From positions 1 to 7,991 of the forward strand of contig JAUWMN010000057.1 of the NCBI GenBank assembly GCA_030613165.1: DNA of 7,991 nt, written 5' to 3'. Both the position numbers and the translations under genes were made by a program. This document shows positions 1 to 7,966 of this stretch, one piece after another (positions within the stretch are counted from its first letter, which is position 1; every line of letters begins with the position of its first letter). The stretch is from Desulfobacterales bacterium (GTDB taxonomy: Bacteria > Desulfobacterota > Desulfobacteria > Desulfobacterales > C00003106). The notes beneath the pieces were generated by a model. That model was not told where the DNA came from. It did not search any database and was given only the letters and a program-made list of their open reading frames with translations.

Positions 1-2087
1 ATGAAGCAATGGACAGAGTTGTTTTTGTAGTACTCAAGGTTGGGTCGTTTGTCTTCAACAATAATAAATGTCGGATTGTTGGATATGGTATTATCTTTTT
101 TTTGATCATCAAGCCGCTCAATAAATTTACGCTTAGTGTAGTAGATAAGCATTTCATCCACCACGCGTGCCTTATTGTCAAAGGCCTCGGATAAGTGTAC
201 ATTTTGAATGTCAAGGTGTTCCAGGTAGACATCTATATAATCCTTCAGTTCATTTTTTGTGAATACCTTTTTAGGATAATTCAAAATAGCGCCGGCTATC
301 AGCGCTTGGGGTGTAACCACTGAAATTTGATTAATGCGATGTATAATTCTAAATCCAAGGTTTCGATAAACAATCTGGCGCTTCCTCTGTCCCATCTCTT
401 TGAATGGGAGGTCGAATTTAGCAAGAAGATTATTTAATGATATGGGATCGTCGAATTGGAGGTAAATACGTCCGTACTTCCTTTTTAAAAGTTTCCTTGC
501 CTTTATTAACTGCATAAAAGTTTCCGGTTTCTTTGTGTGTCCCCCCAGTTCTTCTAAATATACGTTTTCTTCCATAACCTGGTCATACCCGATATATATA
601 GGGACGAACATTATTTCATCACACGCTCCGGTTTCATAAGCTTTTAAAAGGATCGAAAGGAACCCCAGCTTTGGCAAGACAATCTTTCCGGTGCGACTCC
701 GTCCGCCCTCAATAAAAAATTCTATGTTGAATCCTTCTTTTACCAGCATTCTGATGTATTCTGTAAAGACCTTGGCATAGAGTTGAGCGCCCTGAAAAGA
801 GCGTCTTATAAAGAACGCTCCGCATTTTCTGAATATAGGTCCCATGGGCCAGAAAGAGAGGTTCTTTCCGGCGGCCACATGGGGACACGGCATGTTGTGC
901 ATGAATAGAACATGGGAGAGTAAGAGATAGTCTAAATGACTTTTATGACAAGGGACTAAAACCACAGGCGCCTTTTGGGCGGCATTTTTAAGCCGGTTGA
1001 GGCCCTCCATATCAAGGACGACATCATCAAAGAGGGTTTTCCAAGTCCAATTGAAGAGCATTGACATGCATCGGATAAGTGTAAGATTATAATTAGCTGC
1101 TATTTCCTGGAGATAACCATCCGCTTTTTTGTGGATTTCTTGAATGTTCTTTCCATGGTTTTTAGCATAGTTCTTCATGAATTTCTGAAAGTGATTGTTT
1201 CTCAAAACAAGCTCTTTAAGTTCCTCACGCGGTCTTAATACAGGGCCGGTTATGCTTTGACGGTGTCTGTTCAATTGGTTTAATAATTTCTGGCGAAGCT
1301 TGAAAGAAAGATATTCCAGACTCTTGTCCCGGTGCTCCGGCATCTGTAGAAAGTCTTTAAGAGATATTGGTTCGGAAGCCTCAACAAAGATATTTTGAGG
1401 GTTCCTTAAGAGGGTTAAGAGCCTGCGCAGAAGTCCGGGATTTTCCTCTCCTCCGAACAAGATATCGATGAGACGCGGATAATATCGCATAGGCTTTTTA
1501 CTGAACAGAAACAGGTGAGGGACCAGATAGATCGGTTTCTCAACATCCTGTTGTATCTCAATGAGATATCGGATTGGGTCGGTCTCTGATTTGACAAAAC
1601 GGCTATGAAACCCGCCTCGATCCACCAAAGACAAAAGCGCGGTTTTCCCTTGTTCCATGCAGCGTTTGTAAAAACCGGACCGGTATGGATCAGGAAATTT
1701 TTTGTAGTGGATTAGATGATCTATATGGGCCAATAAGACACGGAAGATGTGAGAAGCAGGTTGAAAACAAAGAATGCCCTGGTCGAATCCAATGGCAGGG
1801 GCAGGGAGTCCCTCCAGGTTGTAGCGGACATTGTAGAATAGATATTCCAGGTTGCTTTTGTATTTGGATACATAGACTATAATCCCTTTTTCACGCAACT
1901 CATTCAAAGATGCTGTTTGAACCTTATTGATCAGTACATCCGAAAATAAGAGCTTGAGTATCCATTGGGAAAGAACGTGGAACATTCCCGATCCTTGCGG
2001 GATAAACGATGTATAGTGATCGTGATGCCCATGCAAAATGGTATCGATCAGTGATTCGGATTTTTTTCTATTTTTACGGGAGGCCAT
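1..2087 (-). CDS. plsB: Glycerol-3-phosphate 1-O-acyltransferase PlsB, 3' end beyond the window
   Basis: PlsB transfers an acyl chain from acyl-ACP or acyl-CoA to sn-glycerol-3-phosphate, the first step of phospholipid synthesis, at the inner membrane. The minus frame is open from ATG at 2087 to the left edge, 695 codons. All four acyltransferase blocks are visible: PCHKSHLDYLL with catalytic H381 and D386 (the HX4D motif), GAFFIRRSF at 423-431, FIEGGRSRTGK at 458-468, and VPIYIGYD at 495-502. The region EEIAANY-like before block I (QEIAANYNLTLIRCMSMLF) and AAGKNLSFWPMGPIFR between blocks I and II also match E. coli PlsB closely. The start is supported by GGGGAG seven bases upstream (2095-2100, minus). 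E. coli PlsB has 807 residues with its block I His at 306, so this protein carries about 75 more residues N-terminal to the catalytic core and is probably longer overall. It is divergent from the 107-aa gene. No frameshift or internal stop was seen. Confidence 0.96.
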   Translation of the reverse strand, partial: MASRKNRKKSESLIDTILHGHHDHYTSFIPQGSGMFHVLSQWILKLLFSDVLINKVQTASLNELREKGIIVYVSKYKSNLEYLFYNVRYNLEGLPAPAIGFDQGILCFQPASHIFRVLLAHIDHLIHYKKFPDPYRSGFYKRCMEQGKTALLSLVDRGGFHSRFVKSETDPIRYLIEIQQDVEKPIYLVPHLFLFSKKPMRYYPRLIDILFGGEENPGLLRRLLTLLRNPQNIFVEASEPISLKDFLQMPEHRDKSLEYLSFKLRQKLLNQLNRHRQSITGPVLRPREELKELVLRNNHFQKFMKNYAKNHGKNIQEIHKKADGYLQEIAANYNLTLIRCMSMLFNWTWKTLFDDVVLDMEGLNRLKNAAQKAPVVLVPCHKSHLDYLLLSHVLFMHNMPCPHVAAGKNLSFWPMGPIFRKCGAFFIRRSFQGAQLYAKVFTEYIRMLVKEGFNIEFFIEGGRSRTGKIVLPKLGFLSILLKAYETGACDEIMFVPIYIGYDQVMEENVYLEELGGHTKKPETFMQLIKARKLLKRKYGRIYLQFDDPISLNNLLAKFDLPFKEMGQRKRQIVYRNLGFRIIHRINQISVVTPQALIAGAILNYPKKVFTKNELKDYIDVYLEHLDIQNVHLSEAFDNKARVVDEMLIYYTKRKFIERLDDQKKDNTISNNPTFIIVEDKRPNLEYYKNNSVHCF

Positions 2088-2130
2088 ATTAAATCTCCCC
2101 ATTTGCAGACCGATTAATTGTATAATAAAT

Positions 2131-2146
2131 TTGGCTAATTAACCAA
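2131..2146. promoter_or_regulatory. 16-bp imperfect palindrome in the plsB leader, possible operator
   Basis: TTGGCTAATTAACCAA is symmetric with a single mismatched pair (arms TTGGCTAA and TTAACCAA, no spacer). Its near edge is 44 bases upstream of the plsB ATG. On the minus strand it also overlaps a weaker promoter-like pair, TTGGTT then TATACA 16 bases later. The size and symmetry suit a dimeric repressor site, for example a fatty-acid-responsive regulator of plsB, but no known consensus was recognised. Confidence 0.3.
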
Positions 2147-2165
2147 TAACCCCAATGAGACCAAT
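2143..2165 (+). repeat. Three CCAAT pentamers with 9-bp period
   Basis: CCAAT occurs at 2143, 2152 and 2161, exactly nine bases apart; the last two copies share CCAATGA. The first overlaps the right arm of the palindrome at 2131-2146. It may be a small slippage product or a phased binding site; it is too short to decide. Confidence 0.4.
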
Positions 2166-2187
2166 GAACAATTTAATTGAAATTGTA

Positions 2188-2215
2188 ACAGTATCATATT
2201 TTTTTTCCATGTCAA
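2188..2215 (-). promoter_or_regulatory. Possible sigma70 promoter for plsB
   Basis: On the minus strand a perfect -35 TTGACA (2215-2210) is followed after 16 bases by TACTGT (2193-2188), preceded by TGA, so it reads as an extended -10. An A-tract of eight lies in the spacer. Transcription would start near 2181 and give a leader of about 95 bases before plsB. The -10 itself is weak (only the TA...T positions match), so the assignment is tentative. Confidence 0.4.
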
Positions 2216-2232
2216 TTTGAAAATTTTTATGG

Positions 2233-2238
2233 TATAAG
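2233..2238 (+). promoter_or_regulatory. Possible -10 box directly before the 107-aa gene
   Basis: TATAAG lies seven bases before the ATG at 2246, with no purine-rich ribosome site between. If it is the -10, transcription would begin at or next to the start codon and the mRNA would be leaderless. The matching -35 region near 2210 is poor, so this is weak evidence. Confidence 0.25.
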
Positions 2239-2245
2239 CGGCCCC

Positions 2246-2569
2246 ATGGTTGCAATCGGTGATATCGTTTTAGTCTATTATGAAGATGAGCCGGCCTTTT
2301 TTGCCCGTATCGAAGATCTGACTCCGGACCGTAAGCCTAAGTGGTTCCATGTCAAGTTGTTAGTGCTTCAGATACCTGTTATCGAAATTGTATGGATATT
2401 GCGGGAGGAATACATAAACGGGACTTCTTTTACTATGGAAGGGCATACTATTCGGATGGAGTTGGTTGTCGGTCCTCAAGAACCTGTGCAACACGGTTTA
2501 CCGGATGAGAAAAAATCAAAAAAGGAGGATGCCGGCGGAAAGGTAATCCCACTATTTAAAGGAAAATAG
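2246..2569 (+). CDS. Conserved-looking hypothetical protein, 107 aa, possibly SH3-like
   Basis: No function is recognised with certainty. The protein is soluble, with no signal peptide or membrane segment. Residues 1-75 alternate short hydrophobic strands (GDIVLVYY, AFFARIEDL, WFHVKLLVL, VIEIVWILREEYI) as in a small beta-barrel, and it opens with a GDIVLV stretch seen in KOW/SH3-like folds. The tail (residues 88-107) is lysine-rich and disordered, ending in VIPLFKGK. From memory, very similar short proteins with a WILREEYING core and a -FTMxG- turn occur in deltaproteobacteria, which supports a real gene; this was not searched. The start is the only in-frame ATG near the 5' end and has no Shine-Dalgarno sequence. 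It ends with TAG. It is divergent from plsB and 150 bases upstream of the next gene. Confidence 0.75.
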   Translation: MVAIGDIVLVYYEDEPAFFARIEDLTPDRKPKWFHVKLLVLQIPVIEIVWILREEYINGTSFTMEGHTIRMELVVGPQEPVQHGLPDEKKSKKEDAGGKVIPLFKGK

Positions 2570-2623
2570 AAAAAATCATTTTGGGCTTGCTTTGAATTGG
2601 CGTATATGGTATCTGCAAATTTT

Positions 2624-2638
2624 TTATATAATATATAA
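2624..2638. repeat. AT-only palindrome upstream of the 98-aa gene
   Basis: TTATATA, one A, then TATATAA form a perfect 7-bp inverted repeat. It contains TATAAT (2627-2632), so it may simply be the -10 region for the following gene; no good -35 is seen 16-18 bases upstream. The rest of the 150-bp gap (2570-2719) is AT-rich and shows no terminator after the 107-aa gene, so read-through into the next gene is possible. Confidence 0.35.
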
Positions 2639-2719
2639 GAGTTATACTATTTCTTTTACGAATTCATCAGAATTTAAATCTTTATCATTTACTATGCATC
2701 AAAAGGAGGGTTTTAGGGT

Positions 2720-3016
2720 ATGAAAACGTTGATTGGTGGTGGTGCGGCTGCGGTGTTGGGAATTATTGGTATGTCAATTTGGTGGAAGCCATTTATGCAG
2801 CTTTTGGCAGGCTCTATCCCTGCCGCCTTGATGCTGGGTGGCGGCTTAGCAATCTACCTCGGTTTTGATGAGTTGAAAGATACCTGGAAGAGCAAGAAAG
2901 AAGAAGAGGCCGGGCCATCTTTCAAGGAGGAAGAGGCAGAAAAGTATAAACAAGAGGTAGATGAATTAAAGGACGAGATTAAGTCTTTAAAAAAAGGAGA
3001 AAAAAAGGAGAAGTAA
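2720..3016 (+). CDS. Small two-helix membrane protein with charged coiled-coil tail, MamI-like
   Basis: Function unknown. Two membrane segments are clear: residues about 3-22 (glycine and alanine rich, ending in IWW) and about 27-48 (LLAGSIPAALMLGGGLAIYLGF). They are joined by a very short turn, giving a hairpin. Residues 49-98 are very rich in Lys and Glu; 70-92 have a heptad-like pattern (YKQEVDELKDEIKSLK) suggesting a coiled coil on the cytoplasmic side. The layout and the pattern GxxG...WW...L.G.(I/V)P.AL resemble, from memory, the small magnetosome protein MamI, although the acidic/basic tail is longer here. Such proteins may also occur in non-magnetotactic bacteria, so the resemblance does not by itself indicate magnetosomes. 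AGGAGG at 2704-2709, ten bases before the ATG, supports the start. A strong terminator follows, so it ends its own transcription unit before groES. Confidence 0.8.
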   Translation: MKTLIGGGAAAVLGIIGMSIWWKPFMQLLAGSIPAALMLGGGLAIYLGFDELKDTWKSKKEEEAGPSFKEEEAEKYKQEVDELKDEIKSLKKGEKKEK

Positions 3017-3048
3017 TAATTTCTCCGTGCATAGTTTGTTAGGGTAAT

Positions 3049-3086
3049 AAATACCGCTCATGAAATTATTATGAGCGGTATTTTTT
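3049..3086 (+). terminator. Rho-independent terminator after the 98-aa gene
   Basis: A perfect 13-bp stem, AAATACCGCTCAT (3049-3061) with ATGAGCGGTATTT (3071-3083), encloses a 9-base loop and runs into six T (3081-3086). It separates the small membrane protein gene from the groESL operon. Confidence 0.92.
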
Positions 3087-3097
3087 GTGCTCCCCCC

Positions 3098-3125
3098 TTT
3101 ACAAACGGAAAACCGTGATTATAAT
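3098..3125 (+). promoter_or_regulatory. Sigma70-like promoter of groESL
   Basis: TTTACA (3098-3103), a 16-base spacer, then a perfect TATAAT (3120-3125) sit just downstream of the preceding terminator. Transcription would start near 3132, leaving a leader of about 53 bases. The spacer contains a short inverted repeat, ACGG-AAAA-CCGT (3105-3116). Neither a CIRCE element (TTAGCACTC-N9-GAGTGCTAA) nor a sigma32 -10 (CCCCAT) is seen here. Confidence 0.7.
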
Positions 3126-3135
3126 TTTGAAATCA

Positions 3136-3147
3136 TTGTCATGACGA
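3136..3147. promoter_or_regulatory. Small palindrome at the groESL transcription start, possible operator
   Basis: TTGTCATGACGA has a perfect 8-bp palindromic core (GTCATGAC, 3138-3145), with a matching outermost pair and one mismatched pair between. It falls just after the predicted transcription start. A repressor bound here could control groESL in place of HrcA, but short palindromes arise by chance and no regulator is known for this motif. Confidence 0.22.
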
Positions 3148-3184
3148 CTTCGTAAAAAAAAATAATAAAAGGAGAAGAGTAACT

Positions 3185-3475
3185 ATGAAGATCAGACCAT
3201 TGCAGGATCGAATTCTTGTGAAACGTCTTGAGGAAGAGGCAAAGACAAAGGGAGGAATTATCATACCGGACAGCGCCAAAGAAAAACCTGCTGAAGGTAT
3301 TGTTGTTGCCGTGGGCAAAGGTAGGACTTTGGAAAATGGAACAAAGGTGACCCCTGACGTAAAAAAGGGGGACAGGGTTCTTTTTTCAAAATATGGCGGC
3401 ACTGAAGTGAAGATCGAAGGGGTAGAACATCTCATTATGCGTGAGGATGATATTCTGGGTGTCGTAGAAAAGTAA
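3185..3475 (+). CDS. groES: Co-chaperonin GroES (Hsp10)
   Basis: GroES forms a seven-subunit lid that caps the GroEL ring in the cytoplasm and closes the folding chamber. The 96-residue length is standard. The protein begins [18 protein letters not shown]. The mobile loop is at about 16-34, with the hydrophobic tripeptide III at 25-27 (IVL in E. coli) that docks on the GroEL apical domain. The roof-loop region (about 45-58) and the C-terminal [14 protein letters not shown] strand are typical. AGGAG at 3170-3174, ten bases upstream, supports the ATG. It ends with tandem TAA TAA codons. groEL follows after 90 bases with no terminator between them, so the two are co-transcribed from the promoter at 3098-3125. 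Confidence 0.98.
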   Translation: MKIRPLQDRILVKRLEEEAKTKGGIIIPDSAKEKPAEGIVVAVGKGRTLENGTKVTPDVKKGDRVLFSKYGGTEVKIEGVEHLIMREDDILGVVEK

Positions 3476-3478
3476 TAA

Positions 3479-5203
<1,725 letters not shown>

Positions 5204-5246
5204 TATTAAGCCTGGTCCATTTTAACACTTAGACAAAGATATTAAG

Positions 5247-5281
5247 AAGCCCCTATGTGTTTTGTACATGGGGGCTTTTTT
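5247..5281 (+). terminator. Rho-independent terminator of groESL
   Basis: The stem AAGCCCCTATGT (5247-5258) pairs with ACATGGGGGCTT (5266-5277), 12 pairs with one T-G wobble, around a 7-base loop, followed by six T (5276-5281). It lies 43 bases after the groEL stop codon. Confidence 0.93.
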
Positions 5282-5299
5282 GTGTGTAATTTCCCTTGA

Positions 5300-5316
5300 A
5301 CAACCAAATAGGTTGT
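5300..5316. repeat. Inverted repeat between groEL and ileS
   Basis: ACAACC-AAATA-GGTTGT is a perfect 6-bp inverted repeat with a 5-base loop. It follows TTGAAC (5296-5301), a -35-like hexamer, and lies in the position of a promoter spacer; the corresponding -10 (ATACGT, 5318-5323, preceded by TGTG) is poor. It could be an operator or a small hairpin near the ileS promoter. Confidence 0.35.
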
Positions 5317-5354
5317 GATACGTCCATTGGGTGGCAGAGCGCATGGCTGAAAGG

Positions 5355-5445
5355 CCAGAAGTCAGAAAATAGAGGCCAGAGGTTAGAAAATAGAAGTCAG
5401 AAAATAGAAGTCAGAAGCCAGAGGTCAGAAAATAGAAGCCAGAGG
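5355..5445 (+). repeat. Tandem heptanucleotide array, 13 uninterrupted units of NYAGARR
   Basis: Thirteen consecutive 7-base units fit the pattern (C/T/A)(C/T)AGA(A/G)(A/G), with no insertion or deletion. The variants are CCAGAAG, CCAGAGG, TCAGAAA, TCAGAAG, TTAGAAA, ATAGAAG and ATAGAGG. There is a higher order of three units (CCAGARG, TYAGAAA, ATAGARG; 21 bases) at units 1-3, 4-6 and 10-12. The plus strand is strongly purine-rich. The array sits between the groESL terminator and ileS and ends 39 bases before the ileS ribosome site. In one frame it reads as a seven-residue repeat like QRSENRS, but this is a by-product of the 21-base period rather than good evidence for a gene. Confidence 0.93.
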
Positions 5446-5451
5446 TTCCTT

Positions 5452-5468
5452 TATTCGCTCTATTCGCT
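5452..5468 (+). repeat. Short direct repeat TATTCGCT, 9-bp period
   Basis: TATTCGCT occurs at 5452-5459 and again at 5461-5468, followed by the related CGCTCTGCGC. It lies between the heptamer array and the ileS ribosome site and may belong to the same repeat module. Confidence 0.45.
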
Positions 5469-5494
5469 ACGCTCTGCGCAATTCGGAGGATATC

Positions 5495-7966
5495 ATGAAC
5501 TACAAGGAGACCCTGAATCTCCCAAAGACCGGTTTTCCTATGAAAGCAAGTCTGTCTGTGCGTGAACCGGACTTTTTGAACAGATGGGAGGAAGAGCGAC
5601 TTTATGATCAGATTAGAAAGATATCAAAAGGTCGCCCTTTATTTATCCTTCATGATGGTCCGCCGTATGCTAACGGAAATATACACCTGGGGACTGCTCT
5701 TAACAAGATCTTAAAAGATATTATCGTCCGTTCCCGGCAGATGAGCGGTTTTGACGCTCCGTATGTTCCTGGCTGGGATTGCCATGGTCTTCCGATCGAA
5801 CATAATGTAGACAAGGAACTCGGCCCTAAAAAGAGATCCATGACCAAGAGCCAAATACGGAAAATGTGCGGGGCTTATGCTGAAAAGTTTGTGGAGATTC
5901 AAAAAGAAGAGTTTAAACGTCTCGGTGTCATGGGCGAATGGGACGCCCCTTATCTTACGATGAACCATTCGTATGTCGCCTCTATCGTGCGGGAGTTCGG
6001 GAAAATTGCCGTTAATGGGGGTCTGCTCAAGAGCAAGAAACCTATTTATTGGTGTTCCACATGCAAAACCGCTCTGGCCGAAGCAGAGGTAGAATACGCG
6101 GATCACACCTCACCTTCGATCTATGTCAAGTTCTCCCTTTGTTCCGATATTGGAAGAGATGTTCCTGCATTAGAAGGGAAAAAGGTCTCTGTTGTTATTT
6201 GGACAACGACCCCTTGGACGATTCCTGCTAATCTTGCTGTTGCGCTTCACCCGGATTTTGAATATGTGGCAGTAGATGTGGGAAATGATGATGTGTTGAT
6301 TCTTGCCCGTGACCTTTTAGAAGGCTGCATGAAGATGTTCGGCATCGAGGATTATACGATTGTTGCGGACATTGACGCGCGTGACTTAGAGCACAAAACT
6401 TGCCGCCACCCCCTTTACGACAAAGAATCTAAACTAATTTTAGCCGACCATGTCACACTCGATTCAGGTACAGGGTGCGTTCACATCGCTCCCGGCCACG
6501 GACGGGAGGACTATGATGATGGATTAAGGTATCATCTCGAGATATATTCGCCGGTTGATGATGACGGACGGTTTAACGACGATGTAGAATACTTTGCGGG
6601 AAAGTTTGTATTTGACGCGAACAGAGACATAAATGCAAAACTATCTGAAGTCGGAGCGCTCCTCGCGGAAGAGAAGATCGTTCATTCATATCCTCATTGC
6701 TGGCGTTGTAAAGAGCCGGTTATCTTTCGCTCCACTGACCAGTGGTTTATATCAATGGACAAAAACGATTTGCGAAGCAAAGCTCTCGCCTGTATTAATC
6801 AGGTTGAATGGATTCCTCGCTGGGGGCGTGAACGAATTTACGGGATGGTGGAAAATCGTCCTGATTGGTGTATCTCCCGGCAACGTTCCTGGGGAGTGCC
6901 TATTATCGCGTTTTATTGCACTGATTGCAAAAAGGTCTTGATTACGAAAGAGATTATCGCGCATGTGGCCGATCTCTTTGATGACCACGGCGCGGATATA
7001 TGGTTTGAGGCGGAGAATGATATCCTCCTCCCCAAAGGGACTGCCTGCCCTCATTGTCAGGGTAAGACCTTTACAAAAGAGACTGATATACTCGATGTGT
7101 GGTTTGATTCAGGCGTAAGCCATACAGCGGTCCTGGAACATAGAGAAGGGCTCCGGCGGCCTGCCGACCTCTATTTAGAGGGGAGTGATCAACACCGTGG
7201 ATGGTTTCACAGCTCACTTCTTACATCGGTAGGGACCAGAGAGGAGGCTCCATACAAATGTGTGTTGACACATGGATTTGTGGTAGACGGAAAGGGCAAG
7301 AAGATGTCCAAATCCCTCGGCAACATTGTGTCTCCCACGGAAGTCATAAAGAAATATGGCGCCGAGATATTGAGGCTTTGGGTCTCGGCCTCCGATTACC
7401 AGGATGATATCAGGATGTCACACGATATACTGAAACAGCTTTCTGACGCCTATCGTCGCATTCGTAATACAAGCCGTTTTCTTTTGGGAAATCTGCGCGA
7501 TTTTGATCCCTCTTCGGATCGTGTTCCTTATGGAGAGATGATGGAGATCGATCAGTGGGCGCTTCATAGATTGCAAGAATTGATTCAGAAAATCCAAAGG
7601 GCGTACGATGAGTTTGAATTTCATGTTGTATATCACGCGCTCTATAATTTCTGCACCCTGGACATGAGCGCGTTTTATCTTGATGTCTTAAAGGACCGGC
7701 TGTACACCTCGCCACAAAAAAGTCTTGCGCGCAGATCCGCCCAGACAGCCTTGTTTGATATTCTTGATGCCATGGTTCGTCTTATGGCGCCGATTATGGC
7801 CTTCACAGCAGAGGAGATTTGGGATCACATGCCTGGCAATAGCGGACGGGAAAAGAGTGTTCACTTAGCGCCTGCCCCGGAGGTAAATCAAGATTATACG
7901 AATGATGAACTGGCTGAACAATGGGAAAAGATCCTCGCCGTCCGGGGTGAAGTTACCAAGGGATAG
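5495..7966 (+). CDS. ileS: Isoleucyl-tRNA synthetase, frame interrupted by an in-frame TAG at residue 824
   Basis: IleS charges tRNA-Ile with isoleucine and edits mischarged valine. The 823 residues seen cover the Rossmann catalytic core and editing domain. HLGT at 64-67 stands for HIGH, KMSKS is at 603-607, WTTTPWT at 236-242 and [16 protein letters not shown] at 325-340 belong to the CP1 editing domain, with D339 at the editing Asp position. [13 protein letters not shown] and DVWFDSG (534-540) are typical; cysteine pairs at 187/190, 402/405, 475/478 and 518/521 suit CP metal sites. GGAGG (5485-5489) precedes the ATG by five bases. Family members have about 930 residues; here TAG (7964-7966) stops the frame in the anticodon-binding domain, removing about 110 residues including the C-terminal zinc module. 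The frame continues past the TAG with conserved IleS residues, so the gene is either disrupted, misread, or read through. Confidence 0.95.
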   Translation: MNYKETLNLPKTGFPMKASLSVREPDFLNRWEEERLYDQIRKISKGRPLFILHDGPPYANGNIHLGTALNKILKDIIVRSRQMSGFDAPYVPGWDCHGLPIEHNVDKELGPKKRSMTKSQIRKMCGAYAEKFVEIQKEEFKRLGVMGEWDAPYLTMNHSYVASIVREFGKIAVNGGLLKSKKPIYWCSTCKTALAEAEVEYADHTSPSIYVKFSLCSDIGRDVPALEGKKVSVVIWTTTPWTIPANLAVALHPDFEYVAVDVGNDDVLILARDLLEGCMKMFGIEDYTIVADIDARDLEHKTCRHPLYDKESKLILADHVTLDSGTGCVHIAPGHGREDYDDGLRYHLEIYSPVDDDGRFNDDVEYFAGKFVFDANRDINAKLSEVGALLAEEKIVHSYPHCWRCKEPVIFRSTDQWFISMDKNDLRSKALACINQVEWIPRWGRERIYGMVENRPDWCISRQRSWGVPIIAFYCTDCKKVLITKEIIAHVADLFDDHGADIWFEAENDILLPKGTACPHCQGKTFTKETDILDVWFDSGVSHTAVLEHREGLRRPADLYLEGSDQHRGWFHSSLLTSVGTREEAPYKCVLTHGFVVDGKGKKMSKSLGNIVSPTEVIKKYGAEILRLWVSASDYQDDIRMSHDILKQLSDAYRRIRNTSRFLLGNLRDFDPSSDRVPYGEMMEIDQWALHRLQELIQKIQRAYDEFEFHVVYHALYNFCTLDMSAFYLDVLKDRLYTSPQKSLARRSAQTALFDILDAMVRLMAPIMAFTAEEIWDHMPGNSGREKSVHLAPAPEVNQDYTNDELAEQWEKILAVRGEVTKG

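Noticed and set aside
1415..1597. 60-codon minus-strand frame
   Set aside because: It is an out-of-frame shadow within plsB, whose true frame is open through this segment.
5325..5350. GGGTGGCA before GAGCGC, resembling the T-box of ileS leaders
   Set aside because: Only about eight bases match the T-box core, there is no specifier stem, no room for one after the groESL terminator, and no leader terminator before ileS.
5296..5565. Open frame of 89 codons across the heptamer array, encoding QRSENRS-like repeats
   Set aside because: It has no ribosome site, its TTG-region 5' end lies in promoter-like sequence, it overlaps the ileS start by 71 bases in another frame, and the repeat peptide follows directly from the 21-base DNA period.
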